Assembly (NCBI RefSeq): GCF_003428885.1
Contig: NZ_QQRU01000006.1
Span: 1-64,000 of the forward strand
Origin: Streptococcus sp. LQJ-218
GTDB lineage: Bacteria > Bacillota > Bacilli > Lactobacillales > Streptococcaceae
Length of the DNA stretch: 64,000 nt
Direction of reading: 5' to 3'
Shown: positions 47,927-57,775 of the stretch, one piece after another
Layout: each line of letters starts with the position of its first letter
Position numbering within the stretch: position 1 is the first letter of the stretch
Position numbers and translations under genes: made by a program
Notes under the pieces: generated by a model
Database searches by the model: none
Told to the model about the DNA's origin: nothing
Seen by the model: only the letters and a program-made list of their open reading frames with translations

Positions 47927-48283
47927 CTAACCGCGACCAAAAGGTGACCGTACTGAAGCAAAGCGACCCTGTTGGAGGAGTTCATTGTGAAGTGCACGAC
48001 GCACCTCAGTCTGACTCACCGCTTTCTTCGATTTCGCTACACGTTCAGCATATTTTTTCTTAATGGCAGCGATATTATAACCTTCAGAGATATAATCTTT
48101 GATTTCAAGCAGACGATCCATGTCATTTAGGGAATACATACGACGGTTCCCTTCGTTGCGATCAGGCTTGATCAACTCTTGATCTTCATAATAACGAATC
48201 TGACGCGCCGATAGGTCGGTCAACTTCATAACACTGCCGATAGGAAAAACAGCCATATTTCGGCGAAATTCTTTTTCCTTCAT
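47927..48283 (-). CDS. glnR: Nitrogen regulator GlnR (MerR family)
   Basis: A 118-residue MerR-type repressor of nitrogen genes. The winged helix contains LTDLSARQIRYYEDQELIKPDRNEGNRR, and the C-terminal tail that senses GlnA-glutamine follows. A GlnR operator lies upstream (48343-48359), so the operon is autoregulated. Confidence 0.95.
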   Translation of the reverse strand: MKEKEFRRNMAVFPIGSVMKLTDLSARQIRYYEDQELIKPDRNEGNRRMYSLNDMDRLLEIKDYISEGYNIAAIKKKYAERVAKSKKAVSQTEVRRALHNELLQQGRFASVRSPFGRG

Positions 48284-48306
48284 TTACAATTTCCTTCTTT
48301 CTGTCT

Positions 48307-48335
48307 ATTATAGTCTAAAAAAAGACAAACGTCAA
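48307..48335 (-). promoter_or_regulatory. glnRA promoter
   Basis: -35 TTGACG (48330-48335) and perfect -10 TATAAT (48307-48312), 17-bp spacer. Confidence 0.88.
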
Positions 48336-48342
48336 TTGATAA

Positions 48343-48359
48343 TGTTATAAAATGTAACA
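48343..48359. promoter_or_regulatory. GlnR operator
   Basis: TGTTATAAAATGTAACA fits the GlnR consensus TGTNAN7TNACA. It lies 7 bp upstream of the glnR -35 and abuts the stop codon of the FUSC-like gene at 48360. Confidence 0.88.
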
Positions 48360-48887
48360 TTATTTTTCTTTTTTCTCTAAAAAGAGCCGAATACGCTCAA
48401 TATCGTAATTTACGAGAATTGCGACAAAAACTCCCATGAAAGTTTCTGATACACGAGCAAACACGTACAAAATCGTTTCACCACTCGGAATCGATAGGGT
48501 AATGATTAACATAGCTGCTACACCACCAATAACTCCTGCTTTGTTATTCATGGCTACATTTGTCATAATGGTTAACATGGTACAGATTGGGACAACTACC
48601 AAGGTCACCCAAAAAGCTTCGTGGAAAAAGGTATTTAATAAGAAGAAGATCAGGGCATAAAGGCCACCGATACTATTTCCTAGGATACGCGAAGTCCCAA
48701 AATGGACACTCTTATCAAAACTCTCCCTCAGGCTAAAAACGGCTGTCAAAGCACCAATTTGAAGACCTTTCCAGCCAAAAAAGCCAAAAATCAAGAGAAC
48801 TAGAAAAACAGCAATACCTGTTTTAAAGGTTCGCATACCAAGTTTGAACTGGGATTTATCGAATTTATATTTTTTAAAATAACTCAT
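48360..48887 (-). CDS. FUSC/DUF939-type aromatic acid exporter-like membrane protein
   Basis: A 175-residue integral membrane protein with about five helices, starting FKKYKFDKSQFKLGMRTFKTGIAVFLVLLI and containing FSLRESFDKSVHFGTSRILGNSIGG, which resembles DUF939/FUSC-type aromatic acid exporters. It is about half the length of full DUF939 proteins because it lacks the soluble C-terminal part, as is common in streptococci. Substrate unknown. An extended -10 TG-A-TAAAAT lies upstream. Confidence 0.75.
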   Translation of the reverse strand: MSYFKKYKFDKSQFKLGMRTFKTGIAVFLVLLIFGFFGWKGLQIGALTAVFSLRESFDKSVHFGTSRILGNSIGGLYALIFFLLNTFFHEAFWVTLVVVPICTMLTIMTNVAMNNKAGVIGGVAAMLIITLSIPSGETILYVFARVSETFMGVFVAILVNYDIERIRLFLEKKEK

Positions 48888-48970
48888 TATCTCAACTTTC
48901 TATTTCCATTTTATCACAATTTGGGTGATTTTATGAGGAATAGTTGAGAGGAAGCGTTTTTATTTTAAGC

Positions 48971-49006
48971 AAAAGAAAAGAGGAACCTTCATCCCTCTCT
49001 TCTTTG
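48971..49006 (-). terminator. Terminator of pgk
   Basis: Imperfect stem AAGAAGAGAGG/CCTCTTTTCTT (minus strand) with T-rich tail, 16 bp beyond the pgk stop. Confidence 0.7.
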
Positions 49007-49022
49007 ATTCATGTATAAAATC

Positions 49023-50219
49023 TTATTTTTCTGTCAAGGCTGCAAGTCCTGGAAGAACTTTACCTTCAAGGAGTTCCATTGATGCTCCACCGCCCGTACT
49101 AATCCATGAAAACTTGTCTGCGCGTCCAAGGTTGATTGCTGCGGCAGCTGAGTCACCACCACCAATGATTGATTTAACGCCTGGTTGTTTCACGATAGCG
49201 TCCATGACACCGATCGTACCAGCTTGGAAGTCAGGGTTTTCAAATACACCCATTGGTCCGTTCCATACAACTGTTTTGGCACCAGTCAAAGCTTCGTCAA
49301 ATTTAGCGATAGATTTTGGACCGATATCAAGACCAAGGAAACCTGGGTCAACTGCTTCACCTTCAGTATCTTTCACTTCAGTGTAGTCAGCAAATGCGTT
49401 TGCTTCTTTTGAGTCAACTGGCAAGATCAATTTGCCGTTTGCTTTTTCAAGAAGAGCTTTCGCAACATCCAATTTGTCTTCTTCTACAAGTGAGTTACCG
49501 ATTTCGATACCTTGTGCTTTGTAGAATGTGTAAGTCATACCACCACCGATAAGGACTTTATCAGCTTTTTCTAGCAAGTTTTCGATAACACCGATCTTGT
49601 CTGAAACTTTTGAACCACCAAGAATCGCCACGAATGGACGTTCTGGAGTTTCAACTGCTTCTTGGATATAGGCAATTTCGTTTTCAAGAAGGAAACCAGC
49701 AACTGCTTTTTCAACGTTTGCAGAGATACCAACGTTAGATGCGTGTGCACGGTGAGCTGTACCGAATGCATCGTTTACAAAGATACCATCTCCAAGTGAT
49801 GCCCAGTATTTACCAAGTTCAGGATCGTTTTTAGATTCTTTTTTGCCGTCAACATCTTCAAAACGAGTGTTTTCAACCAAGAGAACTTGTCCATCTTCAA
49901 GAGCGTTGATAGCTGCTTCCAATTCAGCACCACGAGTGACACCAGGGAACACAACGTCTTGACCAAGTTTTTCTGCCAAGTCTGCTGCTACAGGAGCAAG
50001 TGATTTACCAGCTTTATCAGCTTCTTCTTTCACACGTCCAAGGTGAGAGAAAAGAATTGCACGTCCACCTTGTTCGATGATGTACTTAATAGTTGGAAGA
50101 GCTGCTGTGATACGGTTGTCGTTAGTGATTACGCCATCTTTCAATGGTACGTTGAAGTCAACACGAACGAGGACTTTTTTACCTTTCAAGTCAACGTCTT
50201 TAACAGTAAGTTTTGCCAT
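49023..50219 (-). CDS. pgk: Phosphoglycerate kinase
   Basis: A 398-residue glycolytic kinase converting 1,3-bisphosphoglycerate and ADP to 3-phosphoglycerate and ATP. The start [22 protein letters not shown] and C-terminal nucleotide loop [11 protein letters not shown] are characteristic. It is monocistronic. An extended -10 TG-A-TATAAT (minus, hexamer 50256-50261) lies upstream and is strong, as expected for glycolysis. Confidence 0.99.
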   Translation of the reverse strand: MAKLTVKDVDLKGKKVLVRVDFNVPLKDGVITNDNRITAALPTIKYIIEQGGRAILFSHLGRVKEEADKAGKSLAPVAADLAEKLGQDVVFPGVTRGAELEAAINALEDGQVLLVENTRFEDVDGKKESKNDPELGKYWASLGDGIFVNDAFGTAHRAHASNVGISANVEKAVAGFLLENEIAYIQEAVETPERPFVAILGGSKVSDKIGVIENLLEKADKVLIGGGMTYTFYKAQGIEIGNSLVEEDKLDVAKALLEKANGKLILPVDSKEANAFADYTEVKDTEGEAVDPGFLGLDIGPKSIAKFDEALTGAKTVVWNGPMGVFENPDFQAGTIGVMDAIVKQPGVKSIIGGGDSAAAAINLGRADKFSWISTGGGASMELLEGKVLPGLAALTEK

Positions 50220-50308
50220 GTTACAAAAACCCCTTTATTTATTTTATTCGAAACTATTATATCACACTTTGGAAATATAAGGAAAGATTTCACAAGATTT
50301 TTCGATAT

Positions 50309-53300
50309 TTAATCTTCATCTTCTTTTTTCTGTTTCAATGTCAAGGTTAAACTAGCAAGACCAAGGCTTGCCAATCCTGCTATTAGGGCTTCATTGGCAT
50401 CAGCAGTTCCTGTATTTGGCAATTGTTTACTTGCTTCTTCTGATTTAACTGCTGTATTTTGGGCTGGTTTTTCTTGTGTAGGCGCTACTGCTGGTTCAGT
50501 TTTTACTTTTGTTCCAATTTCAACAATTTCTGGAATCGCTTCTTGGATGACTTCTGTTGAACGAAGGCGACGCTGACCGTTGTCATCAACTTCAAAGACA
50601 TGTCTTAATAGACCATCTCGTCCCTGTATGATGACTCGTTGTTCCCCAACTAGCATCTCAGCATTTTCATGTTCTTGACGATCAAAGGCAACCTTTTCCT
50701 CTTGAACTTCCAATTTAGGAGCCTTTTGTTGATCAGACGCTGGTTGATTAGAAGCTTTTGGAAGGTCTGTGTTTTGTGGTGCTGGATTGGCAGGAATAAG
50801 ACCAGTACCTACTTCTACGATTTCAGGACTTGCTTCTTTCAAAAATTCTGTAGCGCGAAGAGTGCGATTACCTTGACTATCTACTTCAATCAAGCGACGA
50901 ATTTGTCCCTCAACTCCCGCTTGGACAAGTTGACGTTGACCAACCGGGAGATTTTGATTTGGACGTTCTTGGTGTTCGAAGGCGATACTTGTTTCTTCGA
51001 CTTCTAATTTCGGAGTATCCACAACCAAATTCTTGACACCTTCAGCAGGTTCCTTGCTTGAAATAACTTCTTCTACTGGTTGAGCAGGCTGTGGTTTTTC
51101 AGCAGATTCATAAACCAAGACATAATGAGTAAAGTGTGGGGCTGTAAAGATGACATGACTATCCGTTTGTTCAAAAGCCAATTCTACTGCTTCTTTTCCT
51201 TCAGGTAAGAAGAAGACTTTCTTCACTTTCTTATCTTTTTCAATTGGAATTTTCACAATAGAAGCGTAAGAGAGATCAACGTCTTGACCTTTTTCATCTA
51301 GACCTTCTATTTCAAAGACATGAGCATCTTCTCCAGCAAAGTATTTCTTCTCTTCAGCATTTGCTTGAACACGCTCTACTTTCAAGCCCTTGATGACAGT
51401 CTTCTCTTTATTTGAGAAGTATACTTCAACACCTGTTTTACTATCAGAAAAGACTGCTGGCTTGTCTTCTTTCAATAAAGTAACCAGATCTTTTAGACTC
51501 TGTTTCGCTGTTGCAAGCTCTTCTGGACTCAAATCTACTTTTTCAACCAAGACCTTGTTTTTCTCCAGAAGCGGAGCTAGGGCAGAACCTGAAGGATGGT
51601 TTGGTTTGGCAGCCAAGAGTTCTTGAGCCTCACCTGTTAAGAGATCAAGTTCTGTCTTTTCTTCCGTAAATTTCTCTTGACCATTCAGAGCTTTATGAGC
51701 TTCTGTCAATTTATTAAGTCGGTCATTGACTTGATCTTGGGTGCTCGTTTCATGGTCTTTCAACACTTGTTCGGCTGCTTCAATTGCTTTCAAGAAAGTT
51801 TCTTTTACTTCTGGTGAAGCAAAGTTATAGGCCACTTTGTTCTTAGCCGCTTCAACTTCTGCTAATTTTTGTTTAAGGTACTCATCGTTCAATGCTGCTT
51901 TTGGAGATACCAAAACATCAAAGTTGACTTCATGGCCTTGGTAACGGAGCGTCAAGGTTTGACGACCAGTCTTTTGAGCATTGTAACCAGAAATTTCAAC
52001 TCCCTCATCAGTAAAGGAATGTTCTTCCATGGTGTCATTGCTGTAAGCCACTGCAAAGCGTCCTTCAGACAAGTCTAAGCTATCACCAACTAGGTAATCT
52101 TTTTTCGGTTCCTGACTTACTTCAATTCCCAAAATAGTTTTCGGACTTGCTTCATCTTGACTAGTAACAGTCACTGATAAATTCGCGTGTATAGGTTGCC
52201 CCAAATATTGGAGAGTAAGATTTTGTTCTCCCTTGCGATGCGTGTCAAAGCCTAATACTGATACACCTGCGTGGGTTAGGCGAATGAGTTCGTCCTCAGC
52301 TCCTCCTTCATACTGAACTCGAAGAACACCACCTCTAAGGTCCAAATCCTCCCCTTCGGCGTAGCTTGTTTTCTTAGGTCCTGTTTCTAGGCTGACTGAC
52401 TTAATTCTTCTGTCATCTTTTGGAACGGAAACTGCTAGGACATTGCTAATTTCTTTGCCTGGCAACTGGGTACGATAGTAAAGAAGACCAGATTGGTTTG
52501 TCAAATCTAATGGTGCACTTGCTAGGTCTCCTCCAACTTCGCTCTTCAAGGTTGCAAGCGGAGTTTGAGAATTTGGATTGTCATAAACGGTAATGGTTGC
52601 TCCAGCTGGCACGTCTGCAAAGCCAACTTGTACCTTGTTATTGCCTAGAGAACGGGCTGCAGCCTTGGCCATCGGAATATTGACACTCTCAGTATCAAGC
52701 TTTTCATACATTCTCCAGTTATAGATACGAATAGCCTTCCATGGAGTTCCATTATCAGAAGTGAGTACATTTAAGCGCCAGTCTTGAGCTGTGATTGGTT
52801 TATCAAGGGTGATATCTGTAACATGGGCTTTATTGCCACGGACTTCCTTAGCCAACTTCCATTGACCATCTGCATCTTTATAATAGAGGTCAAAGTCTTT
52901 GGTGTTCATCAAACCGTCGTTTACAGATTCTCCACCAGCTCCAGCATGGTCCATCACCCATCTAACAACTGTACGCGGCTGCGTCAAACGAATATCCACA
53001 CTACCACTTAACTGTCCAGAAGACCACTTGTCAGACAGACTGGTAATGGTACCATTCAACATACCTTCAATACCTTCTCCACCTTCAGTCTTAGGGAAAG
53101 TACTATCAATAACTGTTGCACCTGGAACGATATTTTCAGCTAGTGGTTTTGGTAGGCTGGTATCTTTTACGGTCATGCCCCAATCAAAGGTTGTGGTTGC
53201 AGCTTCTGAACGAACTCCATTTTTACCGACTGCTACAATCTTCAGTTCTTGAGTTGTACCTTGAGCACTTGCTGAACGGCTAACTTTTGGTAGATAAATC

Positions 53301-55582
53301 GTTGTAGAAGATGAACCAGTTAGTAATTTCCAGCTATCTCCATCTTTTTCATAAACTTCATAGAAATCTGCATCCTTGTTGCCCTTAAATTGCACAACTG
53401 CTTCCGCTTCTTGGGCATTTTTAAGGACTTGTTTGGCTACAGCTACTGTGGTTGGTGCCTGAGGAGCATCTTGATTATTGCTGATGGTCAATTGACCTAG
53501 GTTGAATTGATAACCTTTTAAGTCTTTATCGTTTTCAAAATAGAGTTTAATACCGTAAATTGTTTTACCTGCCAAGGCACTCAAATCAAAATCATTGGTA
53601 GTCCAGTCATCTGAAACTGTCAATTCTTTACGGGCAGCTTCATCACCGTAGGTATAATCTTTCTTGGTTGCAAATTCTACATAAACCTTGGTCCCTTTGC
53701 CTCCTTTGTGGGCAACATGCAATTTGGTGGTATCTGTCACCTTCAAGCGAGTAGAGTACAAATTCACATCTTGCTTGGTCGCACCTGAAAGATCCCCTGC
53801 AAATTTAAGAGAAGTTCCACCATTATAGGCATCTTCAAAATCATAGCTTGCTTTCAACTTATCGCCAGTTGATTTTTGCCACCAACGCCATGTCGGAAGA
53901 ACACCTGAAACTGAACGGTAATTCCACTCAGAATCCTTAGAAACCTTACCATCTACGAACCATTTTCTACCATGACCTGTATTAAAAGAAGTAGTAAAAG
54001 TATGACCTACTGCTGGCGTACGGTCTGCAACTAGGTTAGCAATCCCATACCAATCTTTGTCACCTGGTTTTTGGCCAGTAGGATCACCTTGGTAACCTGT
54101 AAAGAAGATATCTTCATTTTTATGATAATCTTCACCAGTTTTTCCTAAACTTGTAATAGTATCTGGCGCAAACAAACCAAGAGAAAGGCGCAATTTCCCA
54201 TTTTCATCTAAAATGTCATTCCATTTGACCTTGGTCTTGTAGGAACCACCCTGTTGCAATTCCAAACCTGCAAATACATCATAAGGATTACGGCCAATCC
54301 AGTTAGCAGTTGCAATAGTATAATCATTCTTAGCCTTATCCCAGTTAAAGTTAGCAAAGAAGTTATCTGCTGGAACCTTATCTCCTTCTGGTTGCATGAA
54401 TTGGTAGTTGTATTCTCCCAAACCATCTTGGTGGTAACGTCCATAGTTATAAGTCATGGCATCGTACCAAGAATACTTGATTGGATGATTTACCTTAGCA
54501 GCATACTCCTTGGTATAGAGCATAAACTGGCGCATCTTTTCTCCAAGAGGTTCAACTAAATCCCCAGTTGTTTCTTGGTTGATGAAATAGCCATCATAGC
54601 CATAATACTTGGCCATATCTACCAATTTACGGGCAATTGGGAAGCTACCATCTGCGTCTTGCTTCAAAGCTTCAGCGAATTTTTCTTGATCTGCAATACT
54701 ATTAGACCAGTTGAAGAAGAGTGTACCATATACAGGCACCCCGTTACGGTGACCTGCATCAATAACGTCAGGAGTTGGTACGAGACCTTCCCAGAAGACC
54801 ATTGAATCTAGATATTGCCAATAATCAAAAGCATAGGCCTTGAACTCTTCTCCACCAACAGAAGCATGGTCTTTTGCTTTAGAGTTGGTGTTAGATAGAG
54901 CTTGAACTTTTGCTTCCTTGCTAGCTTTTTCATTGACCAAATGACCTGTCCGACGTGAAGCCAGGGCAACAGAGCCTCGGTTAATAGCATCATCTTCACG
55001 AGCTCCGGGTTCCCATTTCAACAAATCTTCCCAAGAATTAAATTTGATTTCCTTTGGTTTTAATGTTTTTTCTGTATTTTTAGGGACATCTGGCTGGACT
55101 TCTTTTTCAGTCTTATTAGCTTCTACTGCTGGCTTAGACTCATCCCCTTGGCTAGTTGCTTCAGGCTTTGCTTCTATTTCCTTGTCAGACTTAGGTTTTG
55201 CTTCTGCAGATGGTGTTTCTGTAGCCACCTCACTTGGTTTTTCCTCTGGTTTAGCTGCGCTAGCTGCTTCTGCGGTTTCAGTAGTTGCAGCTTCATTGCT
55301 TGCTGGCGAAGCAGTTTCAGATGCTGTCGCTACTCCTTCTGCCTTTTCTGGCTTATTTTCTCTAGCATGTTCTCCTTCATGCTGCTTGTCAGCTTCATTA
55401 GTTGGATGCTCACTCTCTCCTGAAACAAGCGCTGTATTGGCTCCGTTATTTTCAGGAACTGCAGTTTCTTCTGCCAAGGCTGGACCAGCAAATAAAACAG
55501 CCCCAATCATCAGTGAGCAGGCACCTACTGATAACTTACGAATACTGTACCGACAACGTCTTTCAAAAAATGGATTCTTCAT
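50309..55582 (-). CDS. endoD: Cell-wall-anchored endo-beta-N-acetylglucosaminidase (GH85, EndoD type)
   Basis: A 1757-residue surface enzyme that cleaves the chitobiose core of N-glycans, releasing host sugars. It has a YSIRK signal (residues about 12-38, cleavage near ALA-E), an Ala/Glu/Pro-rich spacer (about 40-180) and the GH85 domain, whose catalytic pair N335/E337 lies in YFINQET. Carbohydrate-binding modules follow, then two bacterial Ig/DUF-type repeats (SVSLETGPKKTSY; IEVSQEPKKDY), coiled regions and two G5 domains near the end. A sortase signal LPNTG, a hydrophobic helix and KQKKEDED complete it. Longer than the pneumococcal form as I recall it. A cre-like site in the leader suggests catabolite control. 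Confidence 0.95.
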   Translation of the reverse strand: MKNPFFERRCRYSIRKLSVGACSLMIGAVLFAGPALAEETAVPENNGANTALVSGESEHPTNEADKQHEGEHARENKPEKAEGVATASETASPASNEAATTETAEAASAAKPEEKPSEVATETPSAEAKPKSDKEIEAKPEATSQGDESKPAVEANKTEKEVQPDVPKNTEKTLKPKEIKFNSWEDLLKWEPGAREDDAINRGSVALASRRTGHLVNEKASKEAKVQALSNTNSKAKDHASVGGEEFKAYAFDYWQYLDSMVFWEGLVPTPDVIDAGHRNGVPVYGTLFFNWSNSIADQEKFAEALKQDADGSFPIARKLVDMAKYYGYDGYFINQETTGDLVEPLGEKMRQFMLYTKEYAAKVNHPIKYSWYDAMTYNYGRYHQDGLGEYNYQFMQPEGDKVPADNFFANFNWDKAKNDYTIATANWIGRNPYDVFAGLELQQGGSYKTKVKWNDILDENGKLRLSLGLFAPDTITSLGKTGEDYHKNEDIFFTGYQGDPTGQKPGDKDWYGIANLVADRTPAVGHTFTTSFNTGHGRKWFVDGKVSKDSEWNYRSVSGVLPTWRWWQKSTGDKLKASYDFEDAYNGGTSLKFAGDLSGATKQDVNLYSTRLKVTDTTKLHVAHKGGKGTKVYVEFATKKDYTYGDEAARKELTVSDDWTTNDFDLSALAGKTIYGIKLYFENDKDLKGYQFNLGQLTISNNQDAPQAPTTVAVAKQVLKNAQEAEAVVQFKGNKDADFYEVYEKDGDSWKLLTGSSSTTIYLPKVSRSASAQGTTQELKIVAVGKNGVRSEAATTTFDWGMTVKDTSLPKPLAENIVPGATVIDSTFPKTEGGEGIEGMLNGTITSLSDKWSSGQLSGSVDIRLTQPRTVVRWVMDHAGAGGESVNDGLMNTKDFDLYYKDADGQWKLAKEVRGNKAHVTDITLDKPITAQDWRLNVLTSDNGTPWKAIRIYNWRMYEKLDTESVNIPMAKAAARSLGNNKVQVGFADVPAGATITVYDNPNSQTPLATLKSEVGGDLASAPLDLTNQSGLLYYRTQLPGKEISNVLAVSVPKDDRRIKSVSLETGPKKTSYAEGEDLDLRGGVLRVQYEGGAEDELIRLTHAGVSVLGFDTHRKGEQNLTLQYLGQPIHANLSVTVTSQDEASPKTILGIEVSQEPKKDYLVGDSLDLSEGRFAVAYSNDTMEEHSFTDEGVEISGYNAQKTGRQTLTLRYQGHEVNFDVLVSPKAALNDEYLKQKLAEVEAAKNKVAYNFASPEVKETFLKAIEAAEQVLKDHETSTQDQVNDRLNKLTEAHKALNGQEKFTEEKTELDLLTGEAQELLAAKPNHPSGSALAPLLEKNKVLVEKVDLSPEELATAKQSLKDLVTLLKEDKPAVFSDSKTGVEVYFSNKEKTVIKGLKVERVQANAEEKKYFAGEDAHVFEIEGLDEKGQDVDLSYASIVKIPIEKDKKVKKVFFLPEGKEAVELAFEQTDSHVIFTAPHFTHYVLVYESAEKPQPAQPVEEVISSKEPAEGVKNLVVDTPKLEVEETSIAFEHQERPNQNLPVGQRQLVQAGVEGQIRRLIEVDSQGNRTLRATEFLKEASPEIVEVGTGLIPANPAPQNTDLPKASNQPASDQQKAPKLEVQEEKVAFDRQEHENAEMLVGEQRVIIQGRDGLLRHVFEVDDNGQRRLRSTEVIQEAIPEIVEIGTKVKTEPAVAPTQEKPAQNTAVKSEEASKQLPNTGTADANEALIAGLASLGLASLTLTLKQKKEDED

Positions 55583-55617
55583 TTTCTCCTCCTAAAAGAT
55601 TGATTTTGTTGCACAAA

Positions 55618-55631
55618 GGAAAGCGCTTAAC
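55618..55631. promoter_or_regulatory. Putative CcpA cre site of endoD
   Basis: GGAAAGCGCTTAAC (minus strand GTTAAGCGCTTTCC) matches the pseudo-palindromic cre core AAGCGCTTTC. It lies between the promoter and the start codon, where CcpA binding would block elongation. Confidence 0.6.
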
Positions 55632-55685
55632 TTTCTTTATAAAATTTTTTATCCCAATCACAGGGACCAAGATAATTCCTCCCTC

Positions 55686-55713
55686 ATTTTAAAATATTTC
55701 TTTTAAATGTCAA
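55686..55713 (-). promoter_or_regulatory. endoD promoter
   Basis: Perfect -35 TTGACA (55708-55713), 16-bp spacer, -10 TAAAAT (55686-55691), giving a leader of about 100 nt. Confidence 0.75.
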
Positions 55714-55814
55714 TATATAAAAAGAAATACCTATATCTAGGTTAGAAATTGGTAAAATTAATATAATTAAGGACCATTCTCACGAATTTTCTTTCTAAAA
55801 TCTTAGCTTAACAC

Positions 55815-55843
55815 TTGTGAGATTTACTTTTATACTTTAAAAT
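55815..55843 (+). promoter_or_regulatory. Na/Pi symporter promoter
   Basis: -35 TTGTGA (55815-55820), 17-bp spacer, -10 TAAAAT (55838-55843). The remainder of the 304-bp endoD-symporter gap is A+T-rich without other features. Confidence 0.6.
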
Positions 55844-55886
55844 AGAATAGGAGAAATTCCGTTATTATTTTCCGGAGGAAAAAGAA

Positions 55887-57518
55887 ATGTCCATTAATTG
55901 GCAGGAAATTTTATTTCACTTTTTAGGTGGTCTGGGACTATTTTTATATAGTATCAAGACCATGGGGGACGGTTTACAACAAGCTGCTGGAGATCGCCTT
56001 CGATTTTACATTGACAAGTACACCAGCAATCCCTTTTTAGGTGTTCTAGTTGGAATTATCGTGACTGCCCTGATTCAGTCAAGTACAGGGGTTACAGTGA
56101 TCACGGTTGGACTGGTCAGCGCTAGTCTTCTCACTCTTAGGCAGGCTATCGGAATTATCATGGGAGCCAACATCGGAACCACCGTCACTTCCTTTATCAT
56201 CGGTTTCAAACTTGGTGAGTATGCTTTACCTTTGATTTTCCTTGGAACCATGTTCCTCTTCTTTACCAAAAATAGAACAGCAAACAATATCGGGCGCATC
56301 CTGTTTGGTGTAGGAGGAATCTTCTATGCTCTTAACCTCATCAGTGCCGGTATGAGCCCTCTTAAAGATTTACCACAATTCAAGGAATACATGGTAACCT
56401 TGGGCCAAAATCCTGTGTTGGGAGTTTTTGCCGGTGCTGTGATTACCGTTCTCATCCAAGCTTCCTCTGCGACAATCGGGATTTTGCAAGGTCTCTATGC
56501 AGGTGGATTCCTTGACCTTAAAGGTTCTCTACCAGTTCTCTTCGGAGATAATATCGGGACAACCCTAACAGTTATCCTCGCGGCAGCTGGAGCCAATATC
56601 TCTGCGAAACGAGTTGCTGCAACTCACGTCATCTTTAACGTTTTAGGGACTATTCTTTGCTTAATCTTATTAGGCCCATTTACGTCAATGATTGAATACT
56701 TCCAGGCGCTCCTTCACCTCTCACCTGAGATGACCATCGCCTTCTCTCACGGTGCCTTTAACGTAAGTAACACCATTGTACAATTTCCCTTCATCGGAGC
56801 CTTGGCCTACTTTGTAACCAAGCTCATCCCTGGTGAAGACGAAGTTGTCAAGTACGAGCCACTTTATCTTGATGAGCATTTGATTAAACAAGCTCCATCA
56901 ATCGCTCTCGGAAATGCCAAGAAAGAACTCCTTCACTTGGGAAATTATGCTTCTAAAGCCTTTGACCTTTCATACAATTACATCATTGACCTCAATGAAA
57001 AGGTTGCTGAAAAAGGCCACAAGACGGAAGAAGCCATCAACACCATTGATGAAAAATTGACTCGTTACCTCATTACTCTTTCAAGTGAAGCCCTTAGTCA
57101 GAAAGAAAGTGAAGTGTTGACCAACATCCTTGATTCATCCCGCGATTTGGAACGGATTGGGGACCACGCAGAAGCGCTAATCAACCTGACTGACTATCTT
57201 CAACGTAAAAATGTTGAGTTCTCTGAAGCCGCTTTGCAGGAATTGGCTGATATCTATCAAAAAACCACTGACTTTATCAAGGATGCCCTTGATAGTGTAG
57301 AAAACAATGATATTGAAAAAGCTCAAAGTCTGATTGAACGCCATAAAGAAATCAACAATATGGAACGTGTTCTCAGAAAGACCCACATCAAACGCCTCAA
57401 CAAGGGTGAATGTTCAACACGAGCTGGGGTCAACTTTATCGACATCATTTCCCACTATACTCGTGTGTCTGATCACGCTATGAATCTAGCTGAAAAGGTC
57501 ATCGCTGAACAAATCTAA
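55887..57518 (+). CDS. Na/Pi cotransporter family protein (NptA/YjbB type) with PhoU-like tail
   Basis: A 543-residue membrane protein with two inverted Na/Pi-cotransporter repeats (each with the QSSTGVT or QASSATIG signature, near 66 and 192) in about nine helices. A C-terminal PhoU-like helical domain (about 345-540, for example LERIGDHAEALINL) completes it. It probably imports or exports phosphate coupled to sodium. A GGAGG site precedes the ATG. BOX copy 5 begins 6 nt after the stop and its terminator follows the BOX. Confidence 0.88.
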   Translation: MSINWQEILFHFLGGLGLFLYSIKTMGDGLQQAAGDRLRFYIDKYTSNPFLGVLVGIIVTALIQSSTGVTVITVGLVSASLLTLRQAIGIIMGANIGTTVTSFIIGFKLGEYALPLIFLGTMFLFFTKNRTANNIGRILFGVGGIFYALNLISAGMSPLKDLPQFKEYMVTLGQNPVLGVFAGAVITVLIQASSATIGILQGLYAGGFLDLKGSLPVLFGDNIGTTLTVILAAAGANISAKRVAATHVIFNVLGTILCLILLGPFTSMIEYFQALLHLSPEMTIAFSHGAFNVSNTIVQFPFIGALAYFVTKLIPGEDEVVKYEPLYLDEHLIKQAPSIALGNAKKELLHLGNYASKAFDLSYNYIIDLNEKVAEKGHKTEEAINTIDEKLTRYLITLSSEALSQKESEVLTNILDSSRDLERIGDHAEALINLTDYLQRKNVEFSEAALQELADIYQKTTDFIKDALDSVENNDIEKAQSLIERHKEINNMERVLRKTHIKRLNKGECSTRAGVNFIDIISHYTRVSDHAMNLAEKVIAEQI

Positions 57519-57524
57519 GAACCA

Positions 57525-57677
57525 ATACTCTTCGAAAATCAAATTCAAACCACGTCAACGTCGCCTTGCCGTAGATATAGGTAACTGACTTCGTCAGTCT
57601 TATCCACAACCTCAAAGCAGTGCTTTGAGCAGCCTGTGACTAGTTTCCTAGTTTGCTCTTTGATTTTCATTGAGTAT
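57525..57677. repeat. BOX element (copy 5, boxA-B-C)
   Basis: A 153-bp BOX, ATACTCTTCG to CATTGAGTAT, in the 3' UTR of the Na/Pi symporter, with a boxB hairpin (CAAAGCAGTGCTTTG). Confidence 0.92.
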
Positions 57678-57680
57678 AAG

Positions 57681-57706
57681 AAGCTATCCTAAATAGGATG
57701 GCTTTT
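57681..57706 (+). terminator. Terminator of the Na/Pi symporter
   Basis: Stem AGCTATCCTA/TAGGATGGCT with a very short loop and five T residues, immediately after BOX copy 5. Confidence 0.8.
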
Positions 57707-57745
57707 TCTTCTCCTTATAAAGAATTGCTTTTGTCTACCATATAA

Positions 57746-57775
57746 AAAATACTTTGATTCACAATGGAATCAAAG
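57746..57775 (-). terminator. Terminator of the EntA-immunity gene
   Basis: Perfect 9-bp stem CTTTGATTC/GAATCAAAG with a 6-nt loop and T-run; the gene's TGA stop lies within the stem. Confidence 0.8.
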
